In this document: positions 1-11,997 of the stretch, one piece after another | Position numbering within the stretch: the first letter of the stretch is position 1 | Layout of the letters: each line of letters starts with the position of its first letter | NCBI RefSeq assembly: GCF_010389155.1 | Contig: NC_057762.1 | Span: 39,182,055-39,246,054, forward strand | Direction of reading: 5' to 3' | Origin: Erigeron canadensis | Lineage: Eukaryota; Streptophyta; Magnoliopsida; Asterales; Asteraceae | DNA: 64,000 nucleotides | Notes under the pieces: model-generated | What the model was told of the DNA's origin: nothing | Seen by the model: only the letters and a program-made list of their open reading frames with translations | The model's database searches: none | Program-made: the position numbers and the translations under genes

Positions 1-90
1 ATATATATATATATATATATGTATGGATGGTGGGTGAACACTATATATGTATGGATGGTGGGTGAACACTTGCATATATACTTACTTATC
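1..90. repeat. AT microsatellite and short tandem duplication
   Basis: The window opens with an (AT)n run over about 20 bases. It is followed by two adjacent copies of a unit of about 30 bases containing GTATGGATGGTGGGTGAACA, at about 21 and 49. This is a simple tandem repeat. A short open frame crossing it shows no coding character. Confidence 0.7.
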
Positions 91-557
91 ACACGCTTTG
101 GATCCTCCTTCACACAAAAATTCTATTGTATTCGTGGAGTATCTTCAGCCTTTGTAAAAGTCATCTCCCCCCCTTTTTTTTTTTTTAAAAAAAAGATCTA
201 CTACGATATACGGATCGATCTCATTAATAGCAATCTTAGTTACCACCAATTGATATTAACGAGTCTTCTAAATGTAAGGATATGCAACCGAGTATCCGAG
301 TGGTAGAGTTTACGACGTGCATCTTAAGGGGTTATTCAAATGAACATTTAGATGGTGCTATAAATCATGGTTTAGGGATCTAAGATGTCAACTTGCTAGT
401 CCAGGAGATCATTTCTCTCTAAGATCATACTACAAGATATACTACAATGGGATATATTTGTTACCTGACTTTGTCACTGCATGCATTACAAGATCCTATT
501 TTGAACTCATTAACGAAATAAGTTAAAACGGTAACAAGTCGTCCAAAGTGTATTGTC

Positions 558-875
558 CAGAGGTGGAGCTAGGATTTCACGTTGAGAGGGGCTCAACCGT
601 ATTTCTTTCCCAATTGTATAAAAGATAATGTGAAAGACAATCATTTAATAAAATGTTAGTAAAATAGAATTTTATTGTGATAGTTTACTTTTATAGACCA
701 AATGTAAAGGTTTTATTTGAATTGTCATGGCTAGAAATCATACATTTATAGAATGGGGGTGGCTTGCTTCAAAAAAACCTTTGTATTAGTTAGCTATGAG
801 CTAGCATTACAATGGAAAAAATGAATGGTTGGCGGGGCTAAACACCCCCCAGTCCTCCTACTAGCTCCACCCCTG
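558..875. mobile_element. Non-autonomous hAT-type MITE
   Basis: Terminal inverted repeats are CAGAGGTGGAGCTAGG at 558 and CTAGCTCCACCCCTG ending at 875. The flanking octamers GTATTGTC (550-557) and CTATTGCC (876-883) match at 6 of 8 positions, as expected for an aged 8-bp hAT target duplication. The element is 318 bp with no coding potential. The superfamily call rests on TSD length and TIR form. Confidence 0.65.
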
Positions 876-2152
876 CTATTGCCGTAATACTTTCAATGTC
901 CTAAATCATTAAGTTAATCCTTACACGCTCATCAGTAATCATACAATTTTACTGGCACACATGAGGATAAGCGTACATCCAACATCAATTAGATCAATTA
1001 AAATGCAGAACATGACTCCCTCCTACCAAAAGAATGTATACATTGTATTTGGCCTTTGTGAATATTCAAACATGACAACCAGAATTGATCATGTTCTGGC
1101 TTTCCTAAAAGAAAAAATCAAATAAAATTCAGTACAACGACCATGAAAATAGACATGGAGGCCAGGAATCACAAAGGTGACAAGGGCAAACATACAAAAC
1201 ACGATCAGCATCCTATGTAGTCAAAATGTCAAATCTTATAACTACAACGACCATGGATCCTCCAACGTAGCAAAAGATATTTTTAACAAACATGACCATG
1301 ATAGCACACTCAAAAAGGGTATGATAATTAAACTCATCTGAGACACAAAACTTTAAGTTTCTTTAAATATCATGAAATAATGATTATCATGCAAATCTGC
1401 TGACTATTATAGCAAGTGATTTTGCTAATGTACAAAAAGCTAAATACATTATGTAATATAAATATTAATCCAAGAACCTTAGTCAAACTTTCTTTAGAAC
1501 TGTCCAATGGGAGGGCTGGTTTATACAAACATATAACCGCTGACTCTATTCAGTGGATCCTTAAGTAGTATTTAGGCCACATTTGTGGGCAAAAGAGGTA
1601 GGCTTTCTTGTTATATGAACTTGGAGTTAGGAAAAGATTAGAAGTACAGATGGATTGAGGGCTCAACTTGAGCAGATGAAAAGAATTAGAAAAGAATTAT
1701 TAGTTAAAGTTCAAGGATCGGGCCAATTTAGTTAGGTAGGAACGTATCTTTAAATCAACCTGCACGCCTTCAAATCGTACTTAGGTCGTAAGCATATGCG
1801 GATGCTTCTCATTTTCATTACTGTGTAGCTCGCCTGCGTTCTGACATATATAAGATGAAGTAATTAGCATTTACTACAAAGAAGAAAAAAGATATATGAG
1901 AGAAGCAATATGGTAAATGTAGAGATGGCTAATAGGCGAGTTGGGTAGGTTTAATTAAAACGGACAATATTGTAAACATGCCAAATGGGGCAAGGGTCAA
2001 GCAGCTGGTTGGTTTGCTTTGGTTGACCCGTTTACTTTTTACTTTTTAAATTTTCATTGATAAACCAACTTATGGATCATAGTTGTAGAAGTTATTATAG
2101 ACTATTGAAATACATATTGATTCTATAGACACCCGTGTTCACGAAAAATTAT
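876..2152. other. Intergenic, no gene seen
   Basis: AT-rich sequence with stops in all frames and no recognisable protein motif, RNA gene or clear repeat boundary. It lies between two MITEs, downstream of the minus-strand PP2C gene. Confidence 0.5.
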
Positions 2153-2410
2153 TACCCTCCGTCCCACTAGAAATGTCATGTTTTAAATTTTCAAAGTCTA
2201 GCTTTTCCAAGTTTGACCTTAAATACTTTTCTTTGAGTTAGATAATACTTGATGGAAGTTATGTGAATTAATTGTGTTTTAGAAGTGTTTTCAAGGGTAT
2301 AATTTTCATCAAGTTTTATGTAACACATATAACAATATCTAAGGTCAAAGTTTAATAGTAAAGACTTTGAAAATCCAAAATAAGACACTTCTAATTGGAC
2401 AAAGGGAGTA
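2153..2410. mobile_element. Stowaway-like MITE
   Basis: The ends are TACCCTCCGTCCCACTAGAA on the left and, read inward on the other strand, TACTCCCTTTGTCCAATTAG on the right. They match well as inverted repeats. The TA dinucleotides at both ends and the CTCC-TCCGTCCC motif are typical of Tc1/mariner-derived Stowaway MITEs. The 258-bp length fits. An open frame of about 100 codons running through it is a by-product. Confidence 0.75.
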
Positions 2411-2910
2411 TCACCAGTCATGTAAACAACTACTAATAATTTGTGGACAAAATATACAATTGAAAGGTTATAGATACAGAAATATAACATTTTCATATTT
2501 GTTAAGAAAACACTGAGTTAAAAACTAGGGAATTGGAAGACCAAGTTTCAACTTCAAACGTTCGCCAGTGCAAAAAATCAAAATGATAATGACAACTCTT
2601 GTGTGGCCAGGACAGTTTCCCTTTGGGAGAGCTTTACAGGTTAGTTTGTGTGGTGGTGGACTTGACCTTGTGAATTAGTCAGAGTGTCAGACAGTGATTA
2701 CAAAAAAATATTGTTTTATGACAGCTTTATTACATGTTTCAAATAGGAGATTATCACGCATCGGTTTAAGTAGAAGCCACTATAATAGGTAAAGCATTTT
2801 CTTATAGCCCTAATTTACAATTACACATAATGGATTATGCGGGCCATTTATAACGTGCTCTAGTTGGTATTGCAGGGTCCAAGTAAAAGAGAAATTATGT
2901 CTGAGGTACC

Positions 2911-5900
2911 TTAAGGTCTTTTGCCTTCCATGGCCTCTCTTTTCTCATGGCAGCTCAAGCAAAGGAAAGGACCATCCCACGGCCTTGGTTTCACTGAACT
3001 AGACAGTCCTGCAAGTACTGAAATACCCTCACCTGGATTCATTTCTTTTTGACAAACCGCACAACTAAACAGCTTGAACAAGTTGGAAAGTGGGTATTTA
3101 GTGAGTAACCTGCAAAAGAATGAGATATATCGGCTGTTAGGAAAACAACCTGAGGGAATCCAAATGCAGTTTCTGTACAGATTTAACTAGAGGTGGCAAT
3201 TTTTGACCAAGTTACTTACAAGTGGATTAATTAGGGTTATGTTTTACCTCTAAAATATAAAGTTAAAAAGTTTCTTAAAAGGAAACAGGTCCAATACCCG
3301 AAGTTTTATTTTTAATGCAAAAAGCCTTCTATACCATCTTAAAACGAAATGACGTATATTTTTAATCACATTAACACACAAACTATTTAATAAACATCAA
3401 AAACTTTGAAAATGTAATTCGGGTCAACCAATCTTTTTGGCGGACACCAAAAGATGACCCGTTTTGACCTGTTACCCAACCCATCCAGCTCTGCTATTTA
3501 CCCACGTCAACCTCCAACATTACAAACCTTTCTGAAAGCAAAGCTGATCCTTCCTCTATTAGCTCCTCCACCACATCTAACTGGAGATATCCGCCATCAA
3601 CCTGAGGCGCTGACCCCGAACTCTTTCTCCTAAACATGGACTTTAATACCCCTTTGCCAGTCTTCTTAGCATGTGGAACATGAGAGTTTGTCTTCTCTGG
3701 AGGTAGTATATCCACAACGATGCAGGTTGTATCATCTCGCAATCCTTTAAATTCTACAGCTTCCTATCAACAGGAATAAAGGACTTATAATAAAAGTTTA
3801 AAGACAGCTAAACATAAAGTAAACTATAAATGTACTCATATACTTTAACAATTTGTGCAGCAGCTGTATCTGGTGGCAGTCCACGGCAGCAAATTAGAGC
3901 TGCTTCTGCAGACATAGCATCCCAAACACCATCACTTGCTATAATCATCCTTCCACCAGCAGAGGAAAGCTGCAAATGACAGATCACAGAAATGTAGTAT
4001 ATTAGTCATTGTCAAACTTACCAAAACAGATAATTCTCACTGTCTCACATAATATAATAGTATCATAGTAGCACACTTTAACACACTGACCTTCACTTGT
4101 TTAACATAAGGAACAGGAACAATGAATTCTCCAACATCCAGATCTCCGATAGATCGTGACAGACACAAGCCACCAGGCCAACATCTCAAAGGACCAATCT
4201 ACCCAAAAAAAAAAGTACAATGAGTAAGCAAAATATTTATAAATACTAAATGCTGTGTATCAGCAATTTCAAAACAAATAATTTTATTCATCAAGATCTT
4301 TTTCAGTAATCCAACTTCCATAAGAACATGCTGGCTTCTAAAAGAAAAAGCATTTTATCCATTAATGGTTCAACAAAGTAGCATACTATAGAAGATACCT
4401 GTGTGCCACCACCAGCATTAAGTCGACCAACCTCACCGCCACTTGCAGTGACACGTTCCCTTCTACCAGATAAGAAAACATGGAATTAACGTTAATATCA
4501 TAATATAGTACCAGATTGTATTTGCTAAATCAGCTCAAAAGAAAAGGAAATGCATCATATGAGACTTGTTGACTTACTCTTCTTCACTGCAATCAAGTCT
4601 GTGATCTGCTGACAGATAATATAAGCTTCCGTCTGCAGACTCAAGTATGCAGCGTGAATCGCCTACTGAAGCTACAGTTACGACAGATCCTTCAAGAATT
4701 ACGAAAGTGACTGTCGTTCCGGACGATTGAACTGAAACATAGCAAAGTATAAATACCAGATTTGCACAACTGATGACAAGCTTTAAATGTAAAAAGACAC
4801 AAGCCCATGTGCCACATGGGTACAGAGCACGCTCACAAATGTATGACCATCAGCCAAGTACCCTTGATGCTTAACGATTTGCATCTCAAATCTAATTGCA
4901 CGTGGAAGTTCTGTTATTACATAACTTAACTTTAGAACAAAATCTTCCTGGACCAAAATGCATCCTAACTCCACTTAAAACAATCATGGCGTTCAATGAG
5001 TAAGTTTAGCAAGATATATCGTAATAGAGATTGTGGCAATATTGTGCAACCAAAAAATTTCTTTCTTCAATCCTAATGAGCCTAATGACCTGTCATAACA
5101 AAAAAATGTGGCAATATTCTCACTTTTTAATGTGCTGAAAGTGTGTTCTGAGGCACAATCAACCTCTCTGAGTAAACATTTTCACTAATTCAGTTCATCC
5201 TTTTGCTATAACCAAACAAATATACATATTTTGTCAAAAAAGCAGAGTTCTTTCCTTTGTGATTGACTTTTTGTGTAAGTTTGATATTGTTACAGAAAAG
5301 GAGAAAGGAAATAGGCTCAACATGTTAGACTCTAGAGAGGCACTAATCAACCTGAACCATGATCATGCTGATCGTAAACGTTCGTAAAACCATGGTGATC
5401 TTAAGTCTCAAGACATGCCGAGAGTCGTACATTGCCTTACAATGAAGATTATAACATTTTCTGGCAACTTCTTTCACATCTTATATTTTTTTAGTGGTTC
5501 ACCAATACAACACAAGTTTAACAAGGTTAAATTTAGTTTCCATGAATATAAATTCCGCAATCTTGGCAATCTTAATCTTATTAGCACTAATATTACCGAC
5601 TTATATGATACTTATATACACGTGTTCAAACATCAAACTTGACATAAGTATCATTAACACTTAAGATCCAGCACGAAGCCGCTTTATAAAGTTATAACAT
5701 TCCCTATCTTCTAATGCCTAATTAGATAAAATCTAGAAGAAAAAAAAAACAAGTTGATAAATAAATACCTTGTTCTTGGAAATCCTTATCGGTTTTCACA
5801 AAACCGGCAACCAAAGCCCTGGGCAAGACGTTAATCCATTCTTCTCGGTTAAGGTCTCTAGGAATCGCACCCAAAACATTATTCAAAAGATTCTCTTTAG

Positions 5901-6245
5901 TATATATAGCCGCTGCTGACCCATTATGACCATCAAATATCTACAAAACCAAGTTCAACGATAAAATCTCCCCGTCTCATACAACACATTCTAATCAATC
6001 AATAACAGTATATATAAACACGAGTAATCGAAAAATACCCCGAAAACAGAATAAGTGGTGACACCATCACCCAAGACGCGTTGGCATTCCGATTTAAGCA
6101 AAGTGAAATCCTCCCCTTTCTTAGAGTGGTTACATTGCCCACTGGTGATTTCGGGTCTTTCGATTCTCTCACTTGCAACTTCACGTTTTAATAACACTGA
6201 TAACGGGACCGCAGCGTGATGATGATCAGTCTTAACACCCGACAT
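2911..6245 (-). CDS. Protein phosphatase 2C with C-terminal Cys pair module
   Basis: Eight exons (minus strand): 6039-6245, 5769-5940, 4578-4731, 4399-4462, 4091-4198, 3844-3969, 3528-3763, 2911-3109; phases close to 421 aa. It is a metal-dependent Ser/Thr phosphatase. Visible PP2C motifs are DGHNG (residues 72-76; DGHGG in most members), VASVGDSRC in exon 3, LSADHRLD, RSIGDLDVG, IIASDGVWD (Asp about 248) and LRDDTTC (about 286-291), which supply the two-metal aspartates. After the catalytic domain come a basic stretch (FRRKSSGSAP) and a terminal module with C372-x2-C375 and C406-x2-C409, which could bind one zinc. From memory, this layout recalls an Arabidopsis PP2C subgroup including At1g47380 and At1g68410. 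No ABA co-receptor signature was checked. Intron 3 is about 1 kb and intron 7 carries a repeat. Confidence 0.9.
3187..3496. repeat. Repeat-derived sequence in PP2C intron 7
   Basis: The intron contains TAGAGGTGGCAATTTTTGAC near 3190 and, near its far end, GACCCGTTTTGACCTGTTACC. Both are typical of a dispersed plant hAT-like repeat, and a related TAGAGGTGG terminus is at 31112. Exact ends and target duplication are not resolved. Confidence 0.35.
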
Positions 6246-8199
6246 TTTCTCAAACTTACTCTATAACATCATCATTCTTTTTCTCATTCTCATATCATAT
6301 ATATATATATATATCTAAATATTTCCATATAAAGAATCAATCCTAAAAACAATCAAACATTATATAAAATTTTTATATATCACAGTTGGGGATGAGTAAA
6401 AATAAATAAATAATATGTACTTACTTGATAATAATGGATTTATTTATAAAAATGAATACATAGAGGGAAATATGTTCCCTTTATTTTGCGCGAGAGAAAA
6501 GGAAGTGAAATATGGAGGTCTCTGATGGCCTCTTATTCTATTCCCTTTTTTTTCTTTTTTTTTTTTTTTTTTATAGGAAATATTATAAATTTTAAAATAT
6601 TATTTTTGGTTTTTTTGTCATGTGCAAGCAAGTGTCCATAAACATAAAACGCGCACCGCTTTTCTGTTTTTATTTTTTATTTGTTTGAAAAAAAAAATAA
6701 GGGAAAAAAGAAAAGCCGACTTGAGATGAGAATGAGCTGTAACTGAATAATGAGTTGTTTAATTATTTAATTTCATGTCTTTTTAACCGAAATGCTTGCC
6801 TGCTTGGAAACTCCTATAAACTTTTCATCTACGAGTACAATGACATAGTGAAAATAATTAGATGGAGGCCAGGATTTTTGTTTTTTCAGAAGATTATTTA
6901 GAAAAATAGATTGTTAATTACTTTTACGATCAGTAGTTTTTATAAACTTTTTTATGTATTTAAAAATATTTGTCTACGAAAGTATGAACTCAAGCCTCTT
7001 CTCATATTCTTATTTAGAACTTTTTATAAGTAGATATAGTTTACGAATTAAGTCAATACAAAACATACACTTTTAATAAACGCTTATAATGACATAACGA
7101 ATAAAGTATTTCGATTAAGTTACAATTATTTAATTAAGAAACTAAATAGACACTACCCAAACAAAAACACTAATTTATAAACTTCGCAAAAGCTCACTTT
7201 ATACAATTATGCAACTACTTTAGTTGCATGTGGTAATTAAGTAGAGCGTATGTATGTGGGGTCCTTCTAAAGTGTGTTAATTATAATTAACTGAAGATCA
7301 AGCCGACTTGAGTCGGCCTCGAAAGATCTTTGAAGCCTTGGAAGGTTATAGCTTAACTTTTACTTTGGCAGAAAAGCACAAATCTTGTGGTTAATAATAT
7401 AAATAAATATATAAGAAATAGGCAGCACCAAGACAACTCATCTACACGTTTTTCCGGTCACTACGGAGAGACATATGTTGATTGATTGGTACTACTACTT
7501 CTCATCTTTAACCCATATGAACATCCCCCATTAATTATTGTTCAACCTTAAATAAATATAACATATTTTTTTTCTACCGATTTATTTAATACTAAGTTAT
7601 AACTTTAGCTTTGTTTTGATCATCATTAATCTTTATAATAAAATGCATCAAGTTTTCAAAAAGAAAGACTTTTATTCTAGATTAATATAAATATGTATGG
7701 TAATGAACATGCATGCTACAGAATTTTGAAGATCTTACAAGTATAATAAATAGAGGACTTTTAAATTATTATTTTTTCAATAATACGAGTAGTTTCAAAC
7801 AGAAAACCTCACTAATTAATTAGTGAGATTTTTTTTCGTTAGACACTAGTAACTAGAATGTGACTAACGGGTTAGTAAAATCGAGAAACATGCTGAAATA
7901 ATCCAGCAGCTCAATCAAGTTTTTAAGATATTTGGACTTTGGAGGGCCTTGTAACCTCCTCATGCTCTTGCTGAACTGGGTCTTTTATTGGGCTAGGCCG
8001 GTACATATCAATCTAGGTGCTCAAAATTTCTTTCATTACATGTATCAGATACATACATTCAATGACTCAAATTTGATTTTATTCATAAAGGGACGGACTT
8101 GTAAAGATGAGAATTTTTTTTACTACACGAGTAAATGATATTAAAATTACATTATCCTTTTTTTTCAAACAAAATACTGTAGTCGATCATTCTAGTTTA
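6246..8199. other. Intergenic between two minus-strand genes
   Basis: This is the upstream region of the PP2C gene and the downstream region of the patatin-like gene. It holds a TA microsatellite (about 6297-6313), a long T run (about 6550-6572), a GCCGACT/AGTCGGC hairpin at 7302-7317 and a perfect 20-base palindrome at 7808-7827. No open frame has coding character. Confidence 0.6.
7808..7827. repeat. Perfect 20-bp palindrome followed by T run
   Basis: CTCACTAATTAATTAGTGAG reads the same on both strands and is followed by a run of eight T. It could form a cruciform or an RNA hairpin, but no transcript is evident here. Confidence 0.6.
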
Positions 8200-10344
8200 T
8201 CAGCCAGTTTTGAGCTTGTGCAAATCTGGAAGAGAGTGAGGAATTGCATTCGTGATCATCGCTGGTTTTCCCTTCGACTTTGAAGATTCGGCATTATCAT
8301 TTATGATCGATCCATTTTGCATTTTTGTGACATCATTATTAACACCTGGTGATCTAAGCTCTCTCGTACTCTTCTCCTTTGAAAGTATTTTAGCAAATCT
8401 AAAACAACCAATCATAAGAAAAAATCAAATTAATACTAAAAATCACTTGTATCGTGCGGGTGCAACTCCAACTTATCATATAAGAGAAAATATATAACTC
8501 CTCACATACTAAATGTTTTAATATTTATTATGTAATGAATAAATAACTGGGCCACAAGTTTTTTATGAATTAAATACTAAGATTTGAGGGTTCTATACCT
8601 AAACTTAGGTACATATTCTCATTCCTCATGTTATAATCTGCCGCATATATACCTTATCAGAGCTTCTTCATTGGTGGTGCAATGATAAGGTTCGTAAATG
8701 CCCGTCCCTAAGTTCACCTTCGATACCGGTTTGCTTAATAGCTCTTCGCCAACTTGCACGAGATCTTCCAAGTTTTTTTTCGTTGCAAGGTCCATTGAAG
8801 CAACGTCCCCACTTAAAGTGTCATCCTGAACACGTAGGTAATTCTCAGCGGAATGAAGGCCTTGGAAGACGGTAGAGATATGATAATCAACCATATCACC
8901 ACTTGATTGAGTAAATACATCAATCAATGGAGTCGAGCCACTACTTGCCAACCACCCAAAAACACCCCAACTAGACGATTTGCTAGCATCATACTTCTCT
9001 TCGAATCTTGGGGAGCCTGTCCCTAAGGACAACACCAGAAAACGCCCGTATTCTGTTGGTTTAATTGGAAAGAAATCCATACTACCTGCCGTTATCTCCT
9101 GTGTCACTTCACTTATCGCAACCAAAGTCTATATACAAAAATGAACATTAGTCACGACTGGTTAATAATTAGCGTAGTAACACTATATATATGTATTGTT
9201 GATTAAGATATATATCATGCGCCAAATTAATTAATAACGCACTGGATTATTTGCAGCCACACCGCCATCAATAAGATTAAATTCTTCAAGGAGATTTCCT
9301 TCTGGATCTTGGGTTGCAAAAGTATGTGAAGGAAGATAAGTTGGTGCAGCCGATGTACCAATGCATATATCGGATAGCATTGCATCCAAACTTGGGTTTT
9401 TCTTCAGCTGATGATGATGAACCATGAAATTAAGATATTAATTAAAATTACCACATATATTAACTACTCATCATTAGAATAGAGTTTTATAGTTATACTT
9501 CTTTCTTATAACTAAAACACAAACCCAAAATCCTATCTAAAATAGCTAGAGAACAGAAATAAAAGAGATCGATCAGTTTCTATTTAATTAAGTAACCTGA
9601 TAGCTAGAGAAGATGGTAGGCTGCAAACGTTTTATATCAAACGTTGGAATCACGACATTAGTCAGTGTTTCATGGAGTTTTGTGTTTCCTAGTAGATCTT
9701 GAACGAGTTCATGTAGATAAACCCCCTCGTACTTTGGTCCAGATAGCGCTCTGATCACTTTTTCAGCATGTCCAAATGGATTGCTACATGTATTAATTAA
9801 GAGTAAAAACATATCAAATACTGAAGAAAGAGAACTAATTCACTCGCGATCCTTGGCGGCAAAAATTGATCAGATACATATATATATATATGTAACGTTT
9901 TATGTAACAAACATACTCATCATGTGGGAAGATCCTGGGACAATGTTCCAGATAGAAGTCTGTGATATCCTTGGCTGCAAAAAGGGGACGGTTCTCTTCA
10001 TTAGGGGCGGTTAACATAGCTGTCACGAGGCCGCCAGTACTTGTTCCAGATATTACATCAAAATAATCCGCTAGTCTTGCATTCTCACCGTCTATTTTCT
10101 GCAATTAATTGCGCTTAATAAAATGTTACTTAAACGTTGCATTGTGATGTATTTTTGAAAGAAAAAAAACCTATATATATACAGAGTAGAAAATAAGTTG
10201 TACCTGAAGTTCGGCTTCTAAAAAACTAAGGATAACACTTGGAATGATTCCTCGTACGCCACCTCCGTCGATACTTAGTATTGTGATCAAGTCTCCATAT
10301 GTTGGTCGTTGCAAAGGCGATCGCGGTGCTCCTTTAGAAGGCAT
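8200..10344 (-). CDS. Patatin-like phospholipase / lipid acyl hydrolase
   Basis: Six exons (minus): 10204-10344, 9917-10098, 9597-9783, 9243-9407, 8653-9128, 8200-8398; phases close to 449 aa. Patatin-like proteins hydrolyse galactolipids and phospholipids, often after wounding or infection. The Ser-Asp dyad is visible: the oxyanion loop DGGGVRG (26-32), the nucleophile elbow GTSTG with Ser67, and the catalytic Asp217 in [10 protein letters not shown]. The ATG lies in good context 47 codons before intron 1. No N-terminal signal peptide is seen ([14 protein letters not shown]), which suggests a cytosolic PLP rather than a vacuolar tuber patatin. The C-terminal exon is Ser/Asn/Lys-rich and poorly conserved by eye. 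It is most like the PLP2 group from memory. Confidence 0.9.
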
Positions 10345-10497
10345 GGCTAGCTAGCTGGCTAATATATATGTCCAATGTTATAAGGTATGTATGTTTCTTA
10401 TATTATTGTTGATCATACAATGTATACTGTAGTAATTATATGTGAGGAGAAACTAAATTTTAGAAAATGGTAAAGTTTTGAAGAACCGAATGTCAAC

Positions 10498-10506
10498 TAT
10501 TTATAG
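10498..10506 (-). promoter_or_regulatory. Candidate TATA box of the patatin-like gene
   Basis: CTATAAATA on the minus strand lies about 155 nt upstream of the ATG. It is a near-consensus TATA box and would leave a 5' UTR of about 120 nt. Confidence 0.5.
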
Positions 10507-10821
10507 TGTTGAAATCAACTTTTTTCTGGTCAACAAAAAGGAATATATATTGTTGCGATAAGGTAGACGTTCCAACTCCCAACCCCTATCTAGGCAACCG
10601 GGAGTTTTAGTTGGATATACGCAGTTTAATTACTAAAAATACTTTTTAAAAATTATAAATAATAATATTTGAAAAATGAGATACTATGTTTAGCGTATCC
10701 ATCGAATCACATCACGATTCACATGCACAGAGGAGAAGTAAGCCACATGAAAAAAAAATATTTTTTTTAAGGAAATGGTGTTTTTCCCAATAGAGTTTTA
10801 CAAAAATGGTCGTTCAAACCA

Positions 10822-11239
10822 CACTACAAATAATATTACGTTTTTCTATACTTTTAGTTAGCGTGAACAAATTAAAATATTTGTCACGTTTTTATGTGTG
10901 TAAAATATGTAAAACTAAAAGTGTGTACAAGTTAATCCACACTTAAAACTGTTGTATTCTAAAAGTTCATACTCTGTAGTGTGTGTGGACTTTCATATGT
11001 AATTTGTAACACCACATTTGTTCACACCAAATATTTAGTTGGTGTAGAAAAATATGACGTGACAAATTAAATATGAAAGTTCACATTAAAAAGTGTGAAC
11101 TTTTATAATACCATGCATAGTTTTAATTATCTACACATTTTTAATTCTTCATATATTTACACACAAAAAAAGCGCGATAATTTTTTTAATTTGTTCATAC
11201 TAACTAAAAGTGTGGGCAAATGCAATATTATTTGTAGTG
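10822..11239. mobile_element. CACTA-like MITE, copy 1
   Basis: Ends are CACTACAAATAATATTACG and, inverted, CACTACAAATAATATTGCA. The interior has repeated inward motifs such as TTTTAGTTAG-GTGAACAAATT and AAAAGTGTGAACTTT, as in subterminal repeats. A related copy lies at 56538-56953. The flanking trinucleotides CCA and TCA do not match perfectly here. It is about 418 bp with no transposase. Confidence 0.6.
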
Positions 11240-11296
11240 TCATAATTTTCTAAAACCAGTTAAGCCGGAGTTCTTACCTCTATCCTTTCAAACTAT

Positions 11297-11997
11297 GAAT
11301 AAAGACGAAGTTTTTGTACGGATGCTGCATTTTTCGAGGCATTTGGTGTAAATACGAACTATTGCTTTTGAATTTGTAAAACTACGAAAACCGGTGTTTA
11401 AGACACCGGTTTTCATATTTTTGGACCAAAGCCGGTGTCTAAGACACCGGTCTTACATTATGTGGCACACTTTATGACAAAGTCGGTGTCTTAGATACCG
11501 GTCTTCACTTTATACACCAAAGCCGGTATCTTAGAAAACGGGTTTCCAGTGATGCTAAAATTCTTACTCCATGTGTTTCTCTCCCAGCCTTGCTTATTTC
11601 ATTATTTGATTAGAAATGAAACGAGCTACAATAAATGACAAATACTAATACTCCACGTGTTTCTCTCAAAGCCTTGCTTATTTCATTATTTGATTACAGT
11701 ATGAATATGCAAGTCAGAGTCCTCTGTTTTTCAAAAAAAAAATAGTGTTTGAAACCGGTGTCTAAGACACCAACGTTGAGACAAAACACAAGAAAACCCG
11801 ACCTCTTAGATACCAGGTGAAAATGAAATACCGGTGTCTAAGATACCGGCGTTGTGCCACGTAATGTAAGACCGGTGTCTTAGACACCGGCTTTGGTCCA
11901 AAAAATTTGAAATTTTACAAATTCAAAAACAAAAGTTCGTATTTACACCATATGCCTTGAAAAATGTCGCATCCGTACAAAAATTTCGAATAAAGAC
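11297..11997. mobile_element. Mutator-like foldback element with internal palindromes
   Basis: A perfect 10-bp direct repeat GAATAAAGAC (11297-11306 and 11988-11997) flanks an element with long inverted arms. The left arm starts GAAGTTTTTGTACGGATGC; the right arm, read inward, starts GAAATTTTTGTACGGATGC. The arms stay similar for about 230 bp. Each carries copies of a 21-bp palindrome of the form ACCGGTGTCTTAGACACCGG(T). Eight copies, some degenerate, start near 11390, 11431, 11482, 11522, 11754, 11797, 11830 and 11871. The centre has a direct repeat of about 48 bp (about 11566 and 11649). A TSD of 9-10 bp with long TIRs fits a non-autonomous MULE. It has no coding capacity. Confidence 0.7.

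Noticed and set aside
284..330. Possible tRNA A box (TATCCGAGTGGTAGAG)
   Set aside because: No B box or cloverleaf follows at the right distance.
2191..2496. 101-codon minus-strand open frame
   Set aside because: It runs across the Stowaway-like MITE and has no protein similarity I recognise.
8252..8497. 81-codon plus-strand open frame
   Set aside because: Antisense to the last patatin exon; no motif.
11390..11891. CRISPR-like array of palindromic repeats
   Set aside because: Repeat spacing is irregular, copies sit in inverted arms and the genome is a plant; a transposon explains them.
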